Origin: Verrucomicrobia bacterium UBA7008 | GTDB lineage: Bacteria; Verrucomicrobiota; Kiritimatiellia; RFP12; UBA1067 | Direction: 5' to 3' | Length of the DNA: 31,845 bases | NCBI GenBank assembly: GCA_002449695.1 | Contig: DJXI01000088.1 | Coordinates: forward strand, 1-31,845 | Shown here: piece by piece, positions 24,451-31,845 of the stretch | Position numbering within the stretch: the stretch's first letter is position 1 | Layout of the letters: every line of letters starts with the position of its first letter | Notes under the pieces: model-generated | What the model was told of the DNA's origin: nothing | Database searches by the model: none | The model's input: only the letters and a program-made list of their open reading frames with translations | Position numbers and translations under genes: made by a program

Positions 24451-27003
24451 TCACGCGAGGAGCGCGGCGACGTCGTCGGCCGTCAGCTTCTCCATCACGG
24501 CGGCGTCGGTCGTGTCGACGGTCGCGGCGATGACGGCCTCCTTCTTGCGCTGGAGCGCGAGGACCTTCTCCTCGACGGAGCCGGCGGCGATCATCTTCAT
24601 GACGTAGACCGTCTTCTTCTGGCCGATGCGGTGCGCGCGGTCCGTCGCCTGGTTCTCGACGGCCGGGTTCCACCACGGGTCGTAGTGGATCACCATGTCC
24701 GCGCCCGTCAGGTTGAGCCCCGTGCCGCCCGCCATGAGCGAGATGAGAAAGACGGGGATCGACGGATCGCGGTTGAAGCGGTTGCATTCGCCAAGGCGGT
24801 CCTTGGTGGAGCCGTCCAGATAGCAGAACTTCACGCCCGCCGACTGAAGCTCGCCCGCGATGAGCTGGAGCATCTTGACGAACTGCGAGAAGACGAGAAT
24901 CTTGTGGCCGCCCGCGATGGCCGCCTCCAGCTGCTCCAGAAAGGCGTCGAGCTTGGCGACGGACGCGAGCTGCCGCAGCTTCATCAGCATCGCGAGGATC
25001 GCGAACTTCGACGCCGCGAACCCGCGCGCCTTGATCGCGTCGCCCGCCGCGCGCCGCGTCTGCGCGAGCACGGCGTTGTATTCGCGCTGGGCGTCGTCGC
25101 TCATCGGGCAGTAGGAGACCTTGACGATCTTGTCGGGCAGATCCTTCGCGACCGTCTGCTTGAGCCGCCGCAGGATGAACGGATGGAGCTTGCGCTTCAG
25201 CCGCGCCTGCGCCTCCTCGCCGGCCGTGCCGCCCGCGCCGATGGGATCCTCGAAATGGAACTTGAACGATTCGTACTCGCCGAGGTAGCCCGGCATCAGG
25301 AAGTCGAAGATCGACCAGACGTCCGCGACCGAATTCTCGACCGGCGTGCCCGTGAGGACGAGCCGCCGCGCCGCGTCGAGCATCTTCACCGCCTGCGCGT
25401 TCTTGGTGCGGCGGTTCTTGATGTGCTGCGCCTCGTCGAGCACGACGGCCGCGAACGTCCGCCCCGCGTAGGCGTCCTCGAAGTCGCGCTGCAGGAGCGC
25501 GTACGACGTGACGACGAGCTCGGCCGCGGGGATCGCGGGGAAGAGGCGCGCGCGGTCGGGGCCCGAGACGACCAGCACCTTCCGCCCCGGCGTGAACTTG
25601 CGCGCCTCCGCCTCCCAGTTGCGCACGAGGCTCGTCGGGCAGACGATGAGCGCGGGCCCCTTTTCGCGCGGCAGGCTGAGCCACGTCAGCGTCTGGAGCG
25701 TCTTGCCCAGACCCATCTCGTCCGCGAGCAGCCCCGACAGCCCCGCGTTCTCCAGAAAGCGCATCCAGTAGACGCCCTGCTTCTGGTAGGGGCGCAGGAC
25801 CGCGTCGAGGGGCCCGAGCGCGACCGGCTCGAACTTCGCGTGCGCGTCGCGGTTGCGCAGCGCCGCCGTCTCGCGCCAGTGCCGCGCGGCGGTGTCGTCG
25901 AGGTTGATGACGTCGCCCAGCGCGTCGAGCGAGCTCTTGACGTAGGCCGCGTGGATGCCCTTGACGCGGAACCAGCCCGCCGGCGCGCCGCCCTGCGTCG
26001 TCGCGCAGTCGCGGAAGACGCCGTGCATCGTCTCGATGGCGCGGTTGTCGAAGAGGTAGACCCTGCCGTTGCGGAGCAGACAGCCGTCGTGGCGGTTGAG
26101 CGCGGCCTGGATCTCGACGGGCGAGACCTCCTCGCCGTCCACCGTCTCGAAGACGTACTGCACGTCGAAAGCGCCGTCGGCCGCATCCTTCACGCGCACG
26201 AGCGGCACGACCGCCGACAGGCCGTCGACGACCTTTTCGAGCCGCTCCGAAAAGTCGATCATCCACCCGCGCCGCCGCAGGTCGGGCACGCCCGCGCCGA
26301 GGAAGTTCATCACCTTCTGCGGATCGGCGAGGTAGAGCTTCAGGTCGCCTTCCGTGTAGCCGGGCTGGAAGCCCCACTCGGTCTCCAGATGATGGACGGC
26401 GTCCTTCTCCGCCGCGAGCGAGCGCACGCGCCGCACGAGGTCGTCGTTCGGGTCGGGGAAGTAGACGGTGTGCGCGGGCACGACGGAGCACGCCGGGAAG
26501 TCGATCTCCCCGTACCACGCGTCGAGCGCGATCGACAGCGCCGCGCGCGAGCCCGAGACGAGCGCGTAGAACTTCGGCTTCATCGGCACTTCGATGTAGT
26601 CGGGCGCGGGGGGCACGTCCGCTCCGGCCGTCGGATGGCGGCCGTCGACCGTCGCCGGGCTGTCGTCCGCGGGCGGCGGCGCCGCCTCCGCCTCTTCCTC
26701 CTCCAGCACGCTCAGCGCGAGGCCGAGCGCGACGACGTGCTCGCAGACCTGCCCCCACTTCTGGTTCTTGATGCACGGGCAGTGCGACTCGATGCGGCCG
26801 TGCTCCTTGAGCTTGAACGAGACGGGCATCTCCCAGCCGTTGCGCTGGTCGATCTTGCCGCGGATCTCCACCGCTTCATCATCGTATTCGACCTTGACGA
26901 CGTCGCCGGAATTGACGAGCGCGAGCGCCTGGTTGAACACCTCCGGCCCGCCCCACTGGATGACCTCCTCCCGCGTGATGCCCGACGTGATCATGTCCGT
27001 CAC
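24451..27003 (-). CDS. SNF2/RapA-type helicase with SWIM zinc finger
   Basis: Encodes 850 aa from a GTG (27003) in a GTGA overlap with rlmN. N-terminal SWIM motif C-x-C...C-x-H (Cys75, Cys77, Cys87, His89). SNF2 ATPase core: D-E-M-G-L-G-K-T (~429), D-E-A-Q-H (~521), L-T-G-T-P-V-E-N (~551), and motif VI Q-A-T-D-R-A-H-R-I-G-Q (~790). Bacterial members are ATP-dependent double-stranded DNA translocases thought to remodel protein-DNA complexes or act in repair or transcription recycling. No nuclease domain is fused, and no restriction or defence partner is nearby, so a housekeeping role is more likely. Confidence 0.9.
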   Translation of the reverse strand: MTDMITSGITREEVIQWGGPEVFNQALALVNSGDVVKVEYDDEAVEIRGKIDQRNGWEMPVSFKLKEHGRIESHCPCIKNQKWGQVCEHVVALGLALSVLEEEEAEAAPPPADDSPATVDGRHPTAGADVPPAPDYIEVPMKPKFYALVSGSRAALSIALDAWYGEIDFPACSVVPAHTVYFPDPNDDLVRRVRSLAAEKDAVHHLETEWGFQPGYTEGDLKLYLADPQKVMNFLGAGVPDLRRRGWMIDFSERLEKVVDGLSAVVPLVRVKDAADGAFDVQYVFETVDGEEVSPVEIQAALNRHDGCLLRNGRVYLFDNRAIETMHGVFRDCATTQGGAPAGWFRVKGIHAAYVKSSLDALGDVINLDDTAARHWRETAALRNRDAHAKFEPVALGPLDAVLRPYQKQGVYWMRFLENAGLSGLLADEMGLGKTLQTLTWLSLPREKGPALIVCPTSLVRNWEAEARKFTPGRKVLVVSGPDRARLFPAIPAAELVVTSYALLQRDFEDAYAGRTFAAVVLDEAQHIKNRRTKNAQAVKMLDAARRLVLTGTPVENSVADVWSIFDFLMPGYLGEYESFKFHFEDPIGAGGTAGEEAQARLKRKLHPFILRRLKQTVAKDLPDKIVKVSYCPMSDDAQREYNAVLAQTRRAAGDAIKARGFAASKFAILAMLMKLRQLASVAKLDAFLEQLEAAIAGGHKILVFSQFVKMLQLIAGELQSAGVKFCYLDGSTKDRLGECNRFNRDPSIPVFLISLMAGGTGLNLTGADMVIHYDPWWNPAVENQATDRAHRIGQKKTVYVMKMIAAGSVEEKVLALQRKKEAVIAATVDTTDAAVMEKLTADDVAALLA

Positions 27004-28031
27004 GCCCTCTTCGTCAGGTGGCGCAGGCGGAGCTGGCCGCAGGCGGCGTTCGCGTCCCTGCCGCGACTGCGGCGGAGCATCGTCTGCACGTGGTGCTTCA
27101 TGAGGACGTCAAGGAACATCATCATCGTCGCCTCGTCCGGCGTCTGGAAGTCGGGCCGGTGCGCGACGGGCGAGAGCGGAATCAGGTTGACCTTCGCCAT
27201 CGGCACGCGGCGGACCTGCCGCGCGAGCTCCTCCGCGCACGCGCGCGAATCGTTCACGCCTTTGATGACCGTGTACTCGAACGTGATGATGCGCTTCGTC
27301 CGCTCGGTGTAGGCGGCGCACGCGGCCAGCAGCTCGTCGAGCGGCCAGCGCCGGTTGACCGGCATCAGCTGCGAGCGCAGCGCGTCGTTCGGCGCGTGGA
27401 GCGAGACGGACAGCTCGAACTGGATGCCCTCGTCCGCGAGCCGCGCGAAGCCGGGAACGACGCCGCATGTCGAGAGCGTGATGTGCCGCGCGCCGAGGTT
27501 GGGGCCGCGCCCCGCGTTGATCAGCTTCAGCGCGCGCAGCGTCTCGTCGTAGTTCGCGAACGGCTCGCCCATGCCCATGACGACGATATTGGTGATCTCG
27601 CCGAGCCGCCGCCCCGCCATGTATTCGGCCACGATCTCGTCGGCCGTGAGCGAGCGGACGACGCCCTGCGCCCCGCTTGCGCAGAACGCGCAGCCCATCG
27701 CGCAGCCGACCTGCGTCGAGATGCACTGCGTGAAGCGGCCCGTCGCCGGGATGAGCACCGTCTCAACCGCCTGTCCGTCGTCAAAGCCGATCAGCAGCTT
27801 CTTCGTGCCGTCCGCCGATTCCGACACGTCGAGCGTCTCGGCGCGCGTGAGCGGAAACTCCGTCTTGAGCGTCTCGCGGAAATCCTTCGGGAGCGTCGTC
27901 GCCTGGTCCCAGTCGGTGATGTAGTCGCGGTAGAGCGCCTGGAGGATCTGGTCGGCGCGAAACGCCCGCAGGCCGCGCTCCGTCAGGATCGGCTTCCATT
28001 CATCAGGCAGAATGCTCCACGCTTTTGTCAT
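27000..28031 (-). CDS. rlmN: 23S rRNA (adenine2503-C2)/tRNA methyltransferase
   Basis: Encodes 343 aa. Radical-SAM cluster motif C-A-M-G-C-A-F-C (~110-117), the G-M-G-E-P segment, S-T-C-G-V-V-P-G, and near the C-terminus R-x-S-R-G-R-D-x-x-A-A-C-G-Q-L, which holds the methyl-transfer Cys. It methylates A2503 of 23S rRNA and A37 of some tRNAs. An upstream GTG would add six residues but falls inside the -10 box. The ATG at 28031, 8 nt after the box, is chosen. Confidence 0.93.
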   Translation of the reverse strand: MTKAWSILPDEWKPILTERGLRAFRADQILQALYRDYITDWDQATTLPKDFRETLKTEFPLTRAETLDVSESADGTKKLLIGFDDGQAVETVLIPATGRFTQCISTQVGCAMGCAFCASGAQGVVRSLTADEIVAEYMAGRRLGEITNIVVMGMGEPFANYDETLRALKLINAGRGPNLGARHITLSTCGVVPGFARLADEGIQFELSVSLHAPNDALRSQLMPVNRRWPLDELLAACAAYTERTKRIITFEYTVIKGVNDSRACAEELARQVRRVPMAKVNLIPLSPVAHRPDFQTPDEATMMMFLDVLMKHHVQTMLRRSRGRDANAACGQLRLRHLTKRA

Positions 28032-28039
28032 GACTGTAC

Positions 28040-28048
28040 AGTATATCA
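28040..28048 (-). promoter_or_regulatory. Leaderless extended -10 promoter of rlmN-helicase
   Basis: TGATATACT on the minus strand, 8 nt before the ATG, within the 30-bp gap after the OppF-type gene. Confidence 0.7.
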
Positions 28049-28061
28049 CATCCGCGCCGGA

Positions 28062-28805
28062 TCAGGAATCGGCGGCGGCGAGCGCGCGTTCGACGTCGGG
28101 GACGGCGGCCAGCAGGCGGCGCGTGTAGTCGCTCGTCGGATGCGCGAAGACCTGTTCGGCCGCGCCCGCGTCGACGAACACGCCGCGCTCCATCACGCAG
28201 ATCCGGTCGCAGACGTTCTTGACCACGGCGAGATCGTGCGCGATGAGGAGGATCGACAGCCCCAGGTCGCGGCGCAGGTCGCGCAGCAGGTTGAGGACGC
28301 GCGCCTGCACCGACACGTCGAGCGCCGAAACGGGCTCGTCCGCGATCAGCACCTCGGGCCGGCAGGCGAGCGCGCGCGCGATCGACACGCGCTGGCACTG
28401 CCCGCCCGACATCTCGCGCGGATACTGTTCAAGCACCGCCGCGCTCAGGCCGACGAGCGAAAGGAACCGTTCCATGTCCGCGCCCTTTCCGCCCCTTTCG
28501 TCCGTTCGGCCCCTTGCGTGATGCGCCAGAACCTCCGCCAGCGTCTGGCGGACGGTCATGCGCGGATTGAGCGAGCCGACGGCGTCCTGGAAGATCATCT
28601 GCGTTGCGCGCGCGCGGTTCGTCACCGTGCCGCCGCTCGCCTTCTGGAGGCCGATGAGCGTCTTCGCGATCGTGGACTTGCCGCTGCCCGATTCGCCGAC
28701 GATGCCGAGGATTTCGCCGTGCCCGAGCGTGAACGACACGCCCTTCACGGCCTCGTCGCGGCCGTAGCGCACGCGCAGATCGCGCACCTCAACGAGCGGC
28801 GTCAC
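28062..28805 (-). CDS. Orphan OppF/DppF-type ABC transporter ATPase
   Basis: Encodes 247 aa from a GTG at 28805 that overlaps the argH stop as GTGA. Walker A G-E-S-G-S-G-K-S-T (~37-45), Q-loop I-F-Q-D with the Opp-type P-R-M-T segment, signature M-S-G-G-Q-C-Q-R (~133), Walker B V-L-I-A-D-E-P-V-S-A-L-D, and the peptide-transporter ending H-P-T-S-D-Y-T-R-R-L-L. The C-terminal iron-sulfur-type extension of many DppD/OppD proteins is absent. No permease, second ATPase or binding protein is visible, so the rest of the importer is outside this window or elsewhere. Coupling to argH hints at nitrogen or amino-acid supply, as inference. Confidence 0.85.
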   Translation of the reverse strand: MTPLVEVRDLRVRYGRDEAVKGVSFTLGHGEILGIVGESGSGKSTIAKTLIGLQKASGGTVTNRARATQMIFQDAVGSLNPRMTVRQTLAEVLAHHARGRTDERGGKGADMERFLSLVGLSAAVLEQYPREMSGGQCQRVSIARALACRPEVLIADEPVSALDVSVQARVLNLLRDLRRDLGLSILLIAHDLAVVKNVCDRICVMERGVFVDAGAAEQVFAHPTSDYTRRLLAAVPDVERALAAADS

Positions 28806-30187
28806 GCAAACAGCGCCTTCCTGGCCGACAGAAGCGCGTCGAGCCGGGTCGCGACACGCTTGAGCGCCGCCGCCTCGCGCCGCCGGTAGAGCGCATGATC
28901 GATGCCGCCCGTCGCGCCCGCGTGGCGCTTGGCCGCGACGGCCGCATCGGGATCGATTGACGCGACCTCGGCCGGCCGGCCGTCGTAGAGCGCGGCGAAC
29001 TGGTCGCGGACCGCGTGATAGGCGTCGCGCCAGGGCATGCCGTCCGCGACCTTCGCGAGCGCCACGTCCGTCGCGAACACGCCGGGTGTAAACGCGGCGC
29101 GGCACCGGTCCGCGTCCACCGTCAGGCCCGCCACCACCTTCGTGAGGATGCGCAGCGTCGTGCGCGTGAGGACGAGCCCCTTCATGTAGAGCCCCTTGCA
29201 GTCCTGCAGATCGCGGTTGTAGCCGCCCGGCATCGCGTGCAGCAGCGAGAGCGCCGCCGTCTGGAGCCCCAGCACCTGCGCGGCCTTCGAGCGCACGAGC
29301 TCCAGCACGTCGGGATTGAACTTCTGCGGCATGATCGACGAGCCCGTGCAGTATGCGCGCGGCAGCTTGAAGTAGGCGAATTCCGGCATCGAAAAGAGGA
29401 TCAGATCCTCCGCGAGGCGGGAGAGGACCGCCATCAGCTGGGCGAGCGCGCTCAGGAGCGCCGCCTCGCATTCGCCGCGCGCCATCGACGCGCCGAAGCA
29501 GTTGTGGATCGGCCGCGCGAACGCGAGCAGCTTCGTCGTGCGGTCGCGGTCGAGCGGCAGCGGCACGCCGTAGCCCGCCGCCGACCCGAGCGGATTCGCG
29601 TCCGCGAGCCGGTACGCGGCCTCGAGATTCTCCAGCTGGTCGAGAATCATCTCCGCGTGGCCCGTCGCCCACATCTCGACCGACGACGGCATCGCGGGCT
29701 GCAGATGGGTGCGCCCGACGAGCGGAATCGGGCCGGACGCGCAGCCGAAGGCGCCGAGCTGCGACGCGAGCCCGACGAGCTCGGCCTCGGTGCGGAGGAT
29801 CGCGTCCTTCATGTGCAGCCGCACGTCCACCGCCACCTGGTCGTTGCGCGAGCGGCCCGTGTGGATCTTCTTGCCGAGGTCGCCCAGACGCTCGGTGAGC
29901 ACCCGCTCGACGGCCATGTGGACATCCTGATCGTCCACGCGGATTTCAAACGCGCCTTTCTCCGCCTGCGCCGCGATGCGCCCGAGCTCCCGGCGCACGT
30001 GCGCCGCCTCGGCCTTCGTGACGACCGGGCGCTTCAGCTTCATTTCGCTGAGCATCGTCACGTGCGCGGCCGTGCCCATCGCGTCCCACACGACGAGGTC
30101 GCGGTCGAGCACGGGGTCGTCGCCCACCGTGTAGGCGAGGATGTCGGGGTCGACGGTGCTGTCGGTAATCGTCTTTTTCGTCTTCAT
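28802..30187 (-). CDS. argH: Argininosuccinate lyase
   Basis: Encodes 461 aa, the usual length. Family motifs: H-T-G-R-S-R-N-D-Q-V (~106-114), the catalytic-His region G-R-T-H-L-Q-P-A (~156), and the signature G-S-S-I-M-P-Q-K-F-N-P-D (~280-291) carrying the flexible catalytic serine loop. It splits argininosuccinate into arginine and fumarate, the last step of arginine synthesis. The ATG is 10 nt after the -10 box, giving an almost leaderless transcript. Other arginine genes are not in the window. Confidence 0.94.
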   Translation of the reverse strand: MKTKKTITDSTVDPDILAYTVGDDPVLDRDLVVWDAMGTAAHVTMLSEMKLKRPVVTKAEAAHVRRELGRIAAQAEKGAFEIRVDDQDVHMAVERVLTERLGDLGKKIHTGRSRNDQVAVDVRLHMKDAILRTEAELVGLASQLGAFGCASGPIPLVGRTHLQPAMPSSVEMWATGHAEMILDQLENLEAAYRLADANPLGSAAGYGVPLPLDRDRTTKLLAFARPIHNCFGASMARGECEAALLSALAQLMAVLSRLAEDLILFSMPEFAYFKLPRAYCTGSSIMPQKFNPDVLELVRSKAAQVLGLQTAALSLLHAMPGGYNRDLQDCKGLYMKGLVLTRTTLRILTKVVAGLTVDADRCRAAFTPGVFATDVALAKVADGMPWRDAYHAVRDQFAALYDGRPAEVASIDPDAAVAAKRHAGATGGIDHALYRRREAAALKRVATRLDALLSARKALFA

Positions 30188-30197
30188 GTCGTCGCGT

Positions 30198-30206
30198 AGT
30201 ATATCA
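30198..30206 (-). promoter_or_regulatory. Extended -10 promoter of argH
   Basis: TGATATACT on the minus strand in the 26-bp gap after apbE; predicted leader of about 3 nt. Confidence 0.7.
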
Positions 30207-30213
30207 TAAAACC

Positions 30214-31002
30214 TCACAGCCAGAGCGCCGTCGCGTCGGGATCGTGCGCGGCGAGGAACGCGTCGCCCGCCGTGCGCCCGAGGAGGAAGAGCGTCGTCGA
30301 CAGGCCGTCCGCGCGCATCGCGCTCGCCGGATGCACGACCGTCACCGACGTCGCGTCCGGCGCGGCCGCCGCGCCCGTGCGCCCGTCGCGGATATGGTCG
30401 CCGCGGAAATACGTCGCGCTCGTCGCGCAGCTTTCGCCCGGCGCCAGCGTGATCAGCCGCGTCGCCGCGCCGCCGGCCGGCGTGTAGATGCCGACGCGCC
30501 ACGCGCCGCGCACCGCCTTCAGGTTGCCGCCGAGGTCGATGAGCGTGTCCTGCGCCGTGCCGGCCAGCGCCGCCGCCGCCCGATCGACCGCAAAGCCCTT
30601 CGCGATGCCGCCGAGGTCCATCGTCCCCGCGCCCCTCCAGCGCGGATTGAAGCGGCCGTCCGTCTCGTCGCGCAGGCGGAACGCCGCGGCGTAGCACGGC
30701 CGCATCTCGGGATCGCATCGCGCCAGGATCTCGTCATCGCCGAGGCCCGCGAGGCGGCTCAGCTCCGAATCGGGATCGTGCGCGTTGAGGAGGCGATTGA
30801 CGCGCGCGAACACGTCCTGCACCGCCGCGACCGCCGCCTTGTCCACCGGGCCGCGCATCTGCACGCGCGCGACCGTGCCCATGACCGTCCATTCGACGGC
30901 GTCGACGGGCGGCTTCCGCCCGCAGCCCGCCACGGCGAGCAGCAGCGCGGCAAGCGCGGTCCGCGCGAAAAGCGCGGCGAAACCTGTCTTACGCCGCGCC
31001 AT
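30214..31002 (-). CDS. apbE: FAD:protein FMN transferase (ApbE), lipoprotein
   Basis: Encodes 262 aa, somewhat short for the family (often 300-350). Signal peptide with the lipobox A-V-A-G-C (Cys27). W-T-V-M-G-T near the start, the metal/FAD-binding D-L-G-G-I-A-K-G-F-A-V-D, L-I-D-L-G-G-N, and the R-A-D-G-L-S-T-T segment are ApbE marks. It covalently attaches FMN to a Thr or Ser of partner proteins such as Rnf or Nqr subunits; no such target is in view. Its first 14 nt overlap the preceding ketoacyl-synthase-like gene, so they form one unit. Confidence 0.88.
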   Translation of the reverse strand: MARRKTGFAALFARTALAALLLAVAGCGRKPPVDAVEWTVMGTVARVQMRGPVDKAAVAAVQDVFARVNRLLNAHDPDSELSRLAGLGDDEILARCDPEMRPCYAAAFRLRDETDGRFNPRWRGAGTMDLGGIAKGFAVDRAAAALAGTAQDTLIDLGGNLKAVRGAWRVGIYTPAGGAATRLITLAPGESCATSATYFRGDHIRDGRTGAAAAPDATSVTVVHPASAMRADGLSTTLFLLGRTAGDAFLAAHDPDATALWL

Positions 31003-31516
31003 TGTCGATCACGAGGGCGACGGCGTGCGCCGTCTGGACGTCCGCGAAGTGCGGCCGGTAGAAGTCGGGCGTCGCCTCTTCCGCATAGACGAAAAGCACC
31101 TTGCCCGCGTAGGTCCGCGCCTCCAGAAGGCCCATCTCGTACGTCTGCGCGCCCGCCGCGACGGCGGTGTAGGGCGCCTTGTTGCGGGTGAAGAGCGAAA
31201 AGTGGCCGGGGGCCGCGTTGTGGACCGAGTTGGAAAAGCCGGCGGGCGACATCTCGCCGTCCGCGTGGAACTGCTGCATCAGCTTGATCGTCGTGCCGAT
31301 CTCGCCCCAGCGCGACGCGAAGACGACGGGGATCTGCTCGCCCTCCGCGCACGCCGCGCGGTAGACCTGCCAGGCGACGGCGAGCGCGGCGCGCTCGACG
31401 CCCGTCAGCCTCCGCCGCTCCATCGCCGGCACGAAACTCACGTCGGGCTTCGGACTCTCCGCGCACGCGCGCCATTCGGCCCGCGCCAGCACCTTCATGT
31501 CATCGGTCACACCCAT
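30989..31516 (-). CDS. Stand-alone beta-ketoacyl synthase N-terminal-like protein
   Basis: Encodes 175 aa. It resembles the Ketoacyl-synt_2 family found alone in fatty-acid or aryl-polyene-like clusters: V-F-A-S-R-W-G-E, P-A-G-F-S-N-S-V-H-N-A-A-P-G, A-P-Y-T-A-V-A-A-G, L-L-E-A. The position of the synthase catalytic cysteine is not occupied by Cys, so it is probably a non-catalytic partner. The start is uncertain: the ATG at 31516 (preceded by ctacgcgc, as before the ABC exporter gene) or the in-frame ATG six codons later. It overlaps apbE. Confidence 0.7.
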   Translation of the reverse strand: MGVTDDMKVLARAEWRACAESPKPDVSFVPAMERRRLTGVERAALAVAWQVYRAACAEGEQIPVVFASRWGEIGTTIKLMQQFHADGEMSPAGFSNSVHNAAPGHFSLFTRNKAPYTAVAAGAQTYEMGLLEARTYAGKVLFVYAEEATPDFYRPHFADVQTAHAVALVIDNGAA

Positions 31517-31530
31517 GCGCGTAGGATCAA

Positions 31531-31563
31531 CGGGGACAGACCCCAAGATCAACTTGGGGTCTG
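31531..31563. repeat. Short palindromic repeat, copy 2, with 11-bp hairpin
   Basis: Contains the same 15-mer as 125-139. cagaccccaag (31537-31547) pairs perfectly with cttggggtctg (31553-31563) around a 5-nt loop. It lies directly after the stop of the right-edge gene and 15 nt before the start of the ketoacyl-synthase-like gene, so it may stop one transcript while disturbing the promoter of the next. No T-tract follows. Confidence 0.65.
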
Positions 31564-31571
31564 CGGCCGGT

Positions 31572-31845
31572 TCAGTCCGCGCCGAGGCAGAGGCCCCAGC
31601 GCCGGAGGTCGGCGGCGTCCACCGCGTAGGCCGGGTCGATTTCGATGGGCAGGTCGCCCTTCACCTCGACGCCCGCCTCCGCGAGCCACCTCTTCCACTT
31701 CGCCTGCATGTCCGCCTTGCACGTCGCGGGGCTGTCGCCGCCCTCGGCGTTCTTGACGGGCGAGAACTCGTCCTTCTGGTCGAACGCGAGGAACGCGGCG
31801 ACCTTGGCGTTCGGCAGGATGTCGAAGATGAACTTCTCGAACTTG
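31572..31845 (-). CDS. UDP-sugar pyrophosphorylase (UDPGP/UAP family), C-terminal part
   Basis: Only the last 90 codons are inside the window; the 5' part lies beyond the right edge. The readable part has K-F-E-K-F-I-F-D-I-L-P, then D-E-F-S-P-V-K-N-A-E-G-G-D-S-P-A-T, a pattern typical of the C-terminal region of eukaryote-type UDP-N-acetylglucosamine or UDP-glucose pyrophosphorylases. It then reads W-K-R-W-L and ends near G-A-D. Probably makes a UDP-sugar for cell-wall or glycan synthesis; which sugar cannot be told. Confidence 0.75.
   Translation of the reverse strand, partial: KFEKFIFDILPNAKVAAFLAFDQKDEFSPVKNAEGGDSPATCKADMQAKWKRWLAEAGVEVKGDLPIEIDPAYAVDAADLRRWGLCLGAD

Noticed and set aside
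24451..27003. SNF2 helicase as part of a phage-defence system
   Set aside because: No nuclease, methylase or other defence gene is adjacent; it is coupled to rlmN instead.
28032..28049. Upstream GTG start for rlmN
   Set aside because: It lies within the -10 box itself and would not be in the transcript.

Overview
This is a chromosomal window from a Gram-negative, high-GC bacterium. I infer a gut- or rumen-type member of Kiritimatiellota (Verrucomicrobiota/PVC group). The clues are two secreted proteins carrying BspA-type leucine-rich repeats plus W-K-x-D-W-A / V-Y-A-x-W InlB-like repeats, a style common in that lineage, together with outer-membrane machinery (a YdbH/YnbE/YdbL set, an MsbA-like exporter, surface-polysaccharide genes). 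The taxonomic call is inference; no rRNA, tRNA or CRISPR array is visible.

Left block, about 1-7.95 kb, visibly lower in GC and accessory in character. From the edge come a 27-bp-arm inverted repeat and small palindromes, then (all on the minus strand) a giant LRR/InlB-repeat secreted protein, a secreted C10 (streptopain-like) cysteine protease with the same repeat types behind a ~300-nt structured leader, and a three-gene DUF3990/DUF3791 cassette joined by 4-bp overlaps that looks like an ADP-ribosyltransferase-type toxin-antitoxin or defence module.

Middle-left block, 8-15.7 kb, minus strand: a five-gene surface-sugar operon reading rfbF (CDP-glucose synthesis), rfbG (CDP-glucose 4,6-dehydratase), an NAD-dependent epimerase, a GT2 glycosyltransferase fused to a second NAD-dependent epimerase, and a MenD-like thiamine-diphosphate enzyme fused through a Pro/Ala linker to a polysaccharide pyruvyltransferase domain. 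It is transcribed from a sigma70-like promoter whose spacer is a perfect 16-bp palindrome.

Right block, 15.8-31.8 kb, mostly housekeeping at about two-thirds GC: acyl-ACP thioesterase (+); phenylacetate-CoA ligase and a tandem ACT protein (+); a YitT-type membrane protein (-); a YdbH-like AsmA protein followed by a lipoprotein that appears to fuse YnbE and YdbL (+); an MsbA-like ABC exporter with a degenerate phosphoesterase-like lipoprotein (-); rlmN with a SWIM/SNF2 helicase (-); argH with an orphan OppF-type ATPase (-); a stand-alone ketoacyl-synthase-like protein with apbE (-); and the 3' end of an eukaryote-type UDP-sugar pyrophosphorylase gene at the right edge.

One theme runs through the right block. 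Six transcription units begin with the identical extended -10 box TGATATACT, and for several of them the start codon lies only 6-10 nt downstream, so their mRNAs should be leaderless or nearly so. Inside operons, genes are tied by ATGA/GTGA overlaps.
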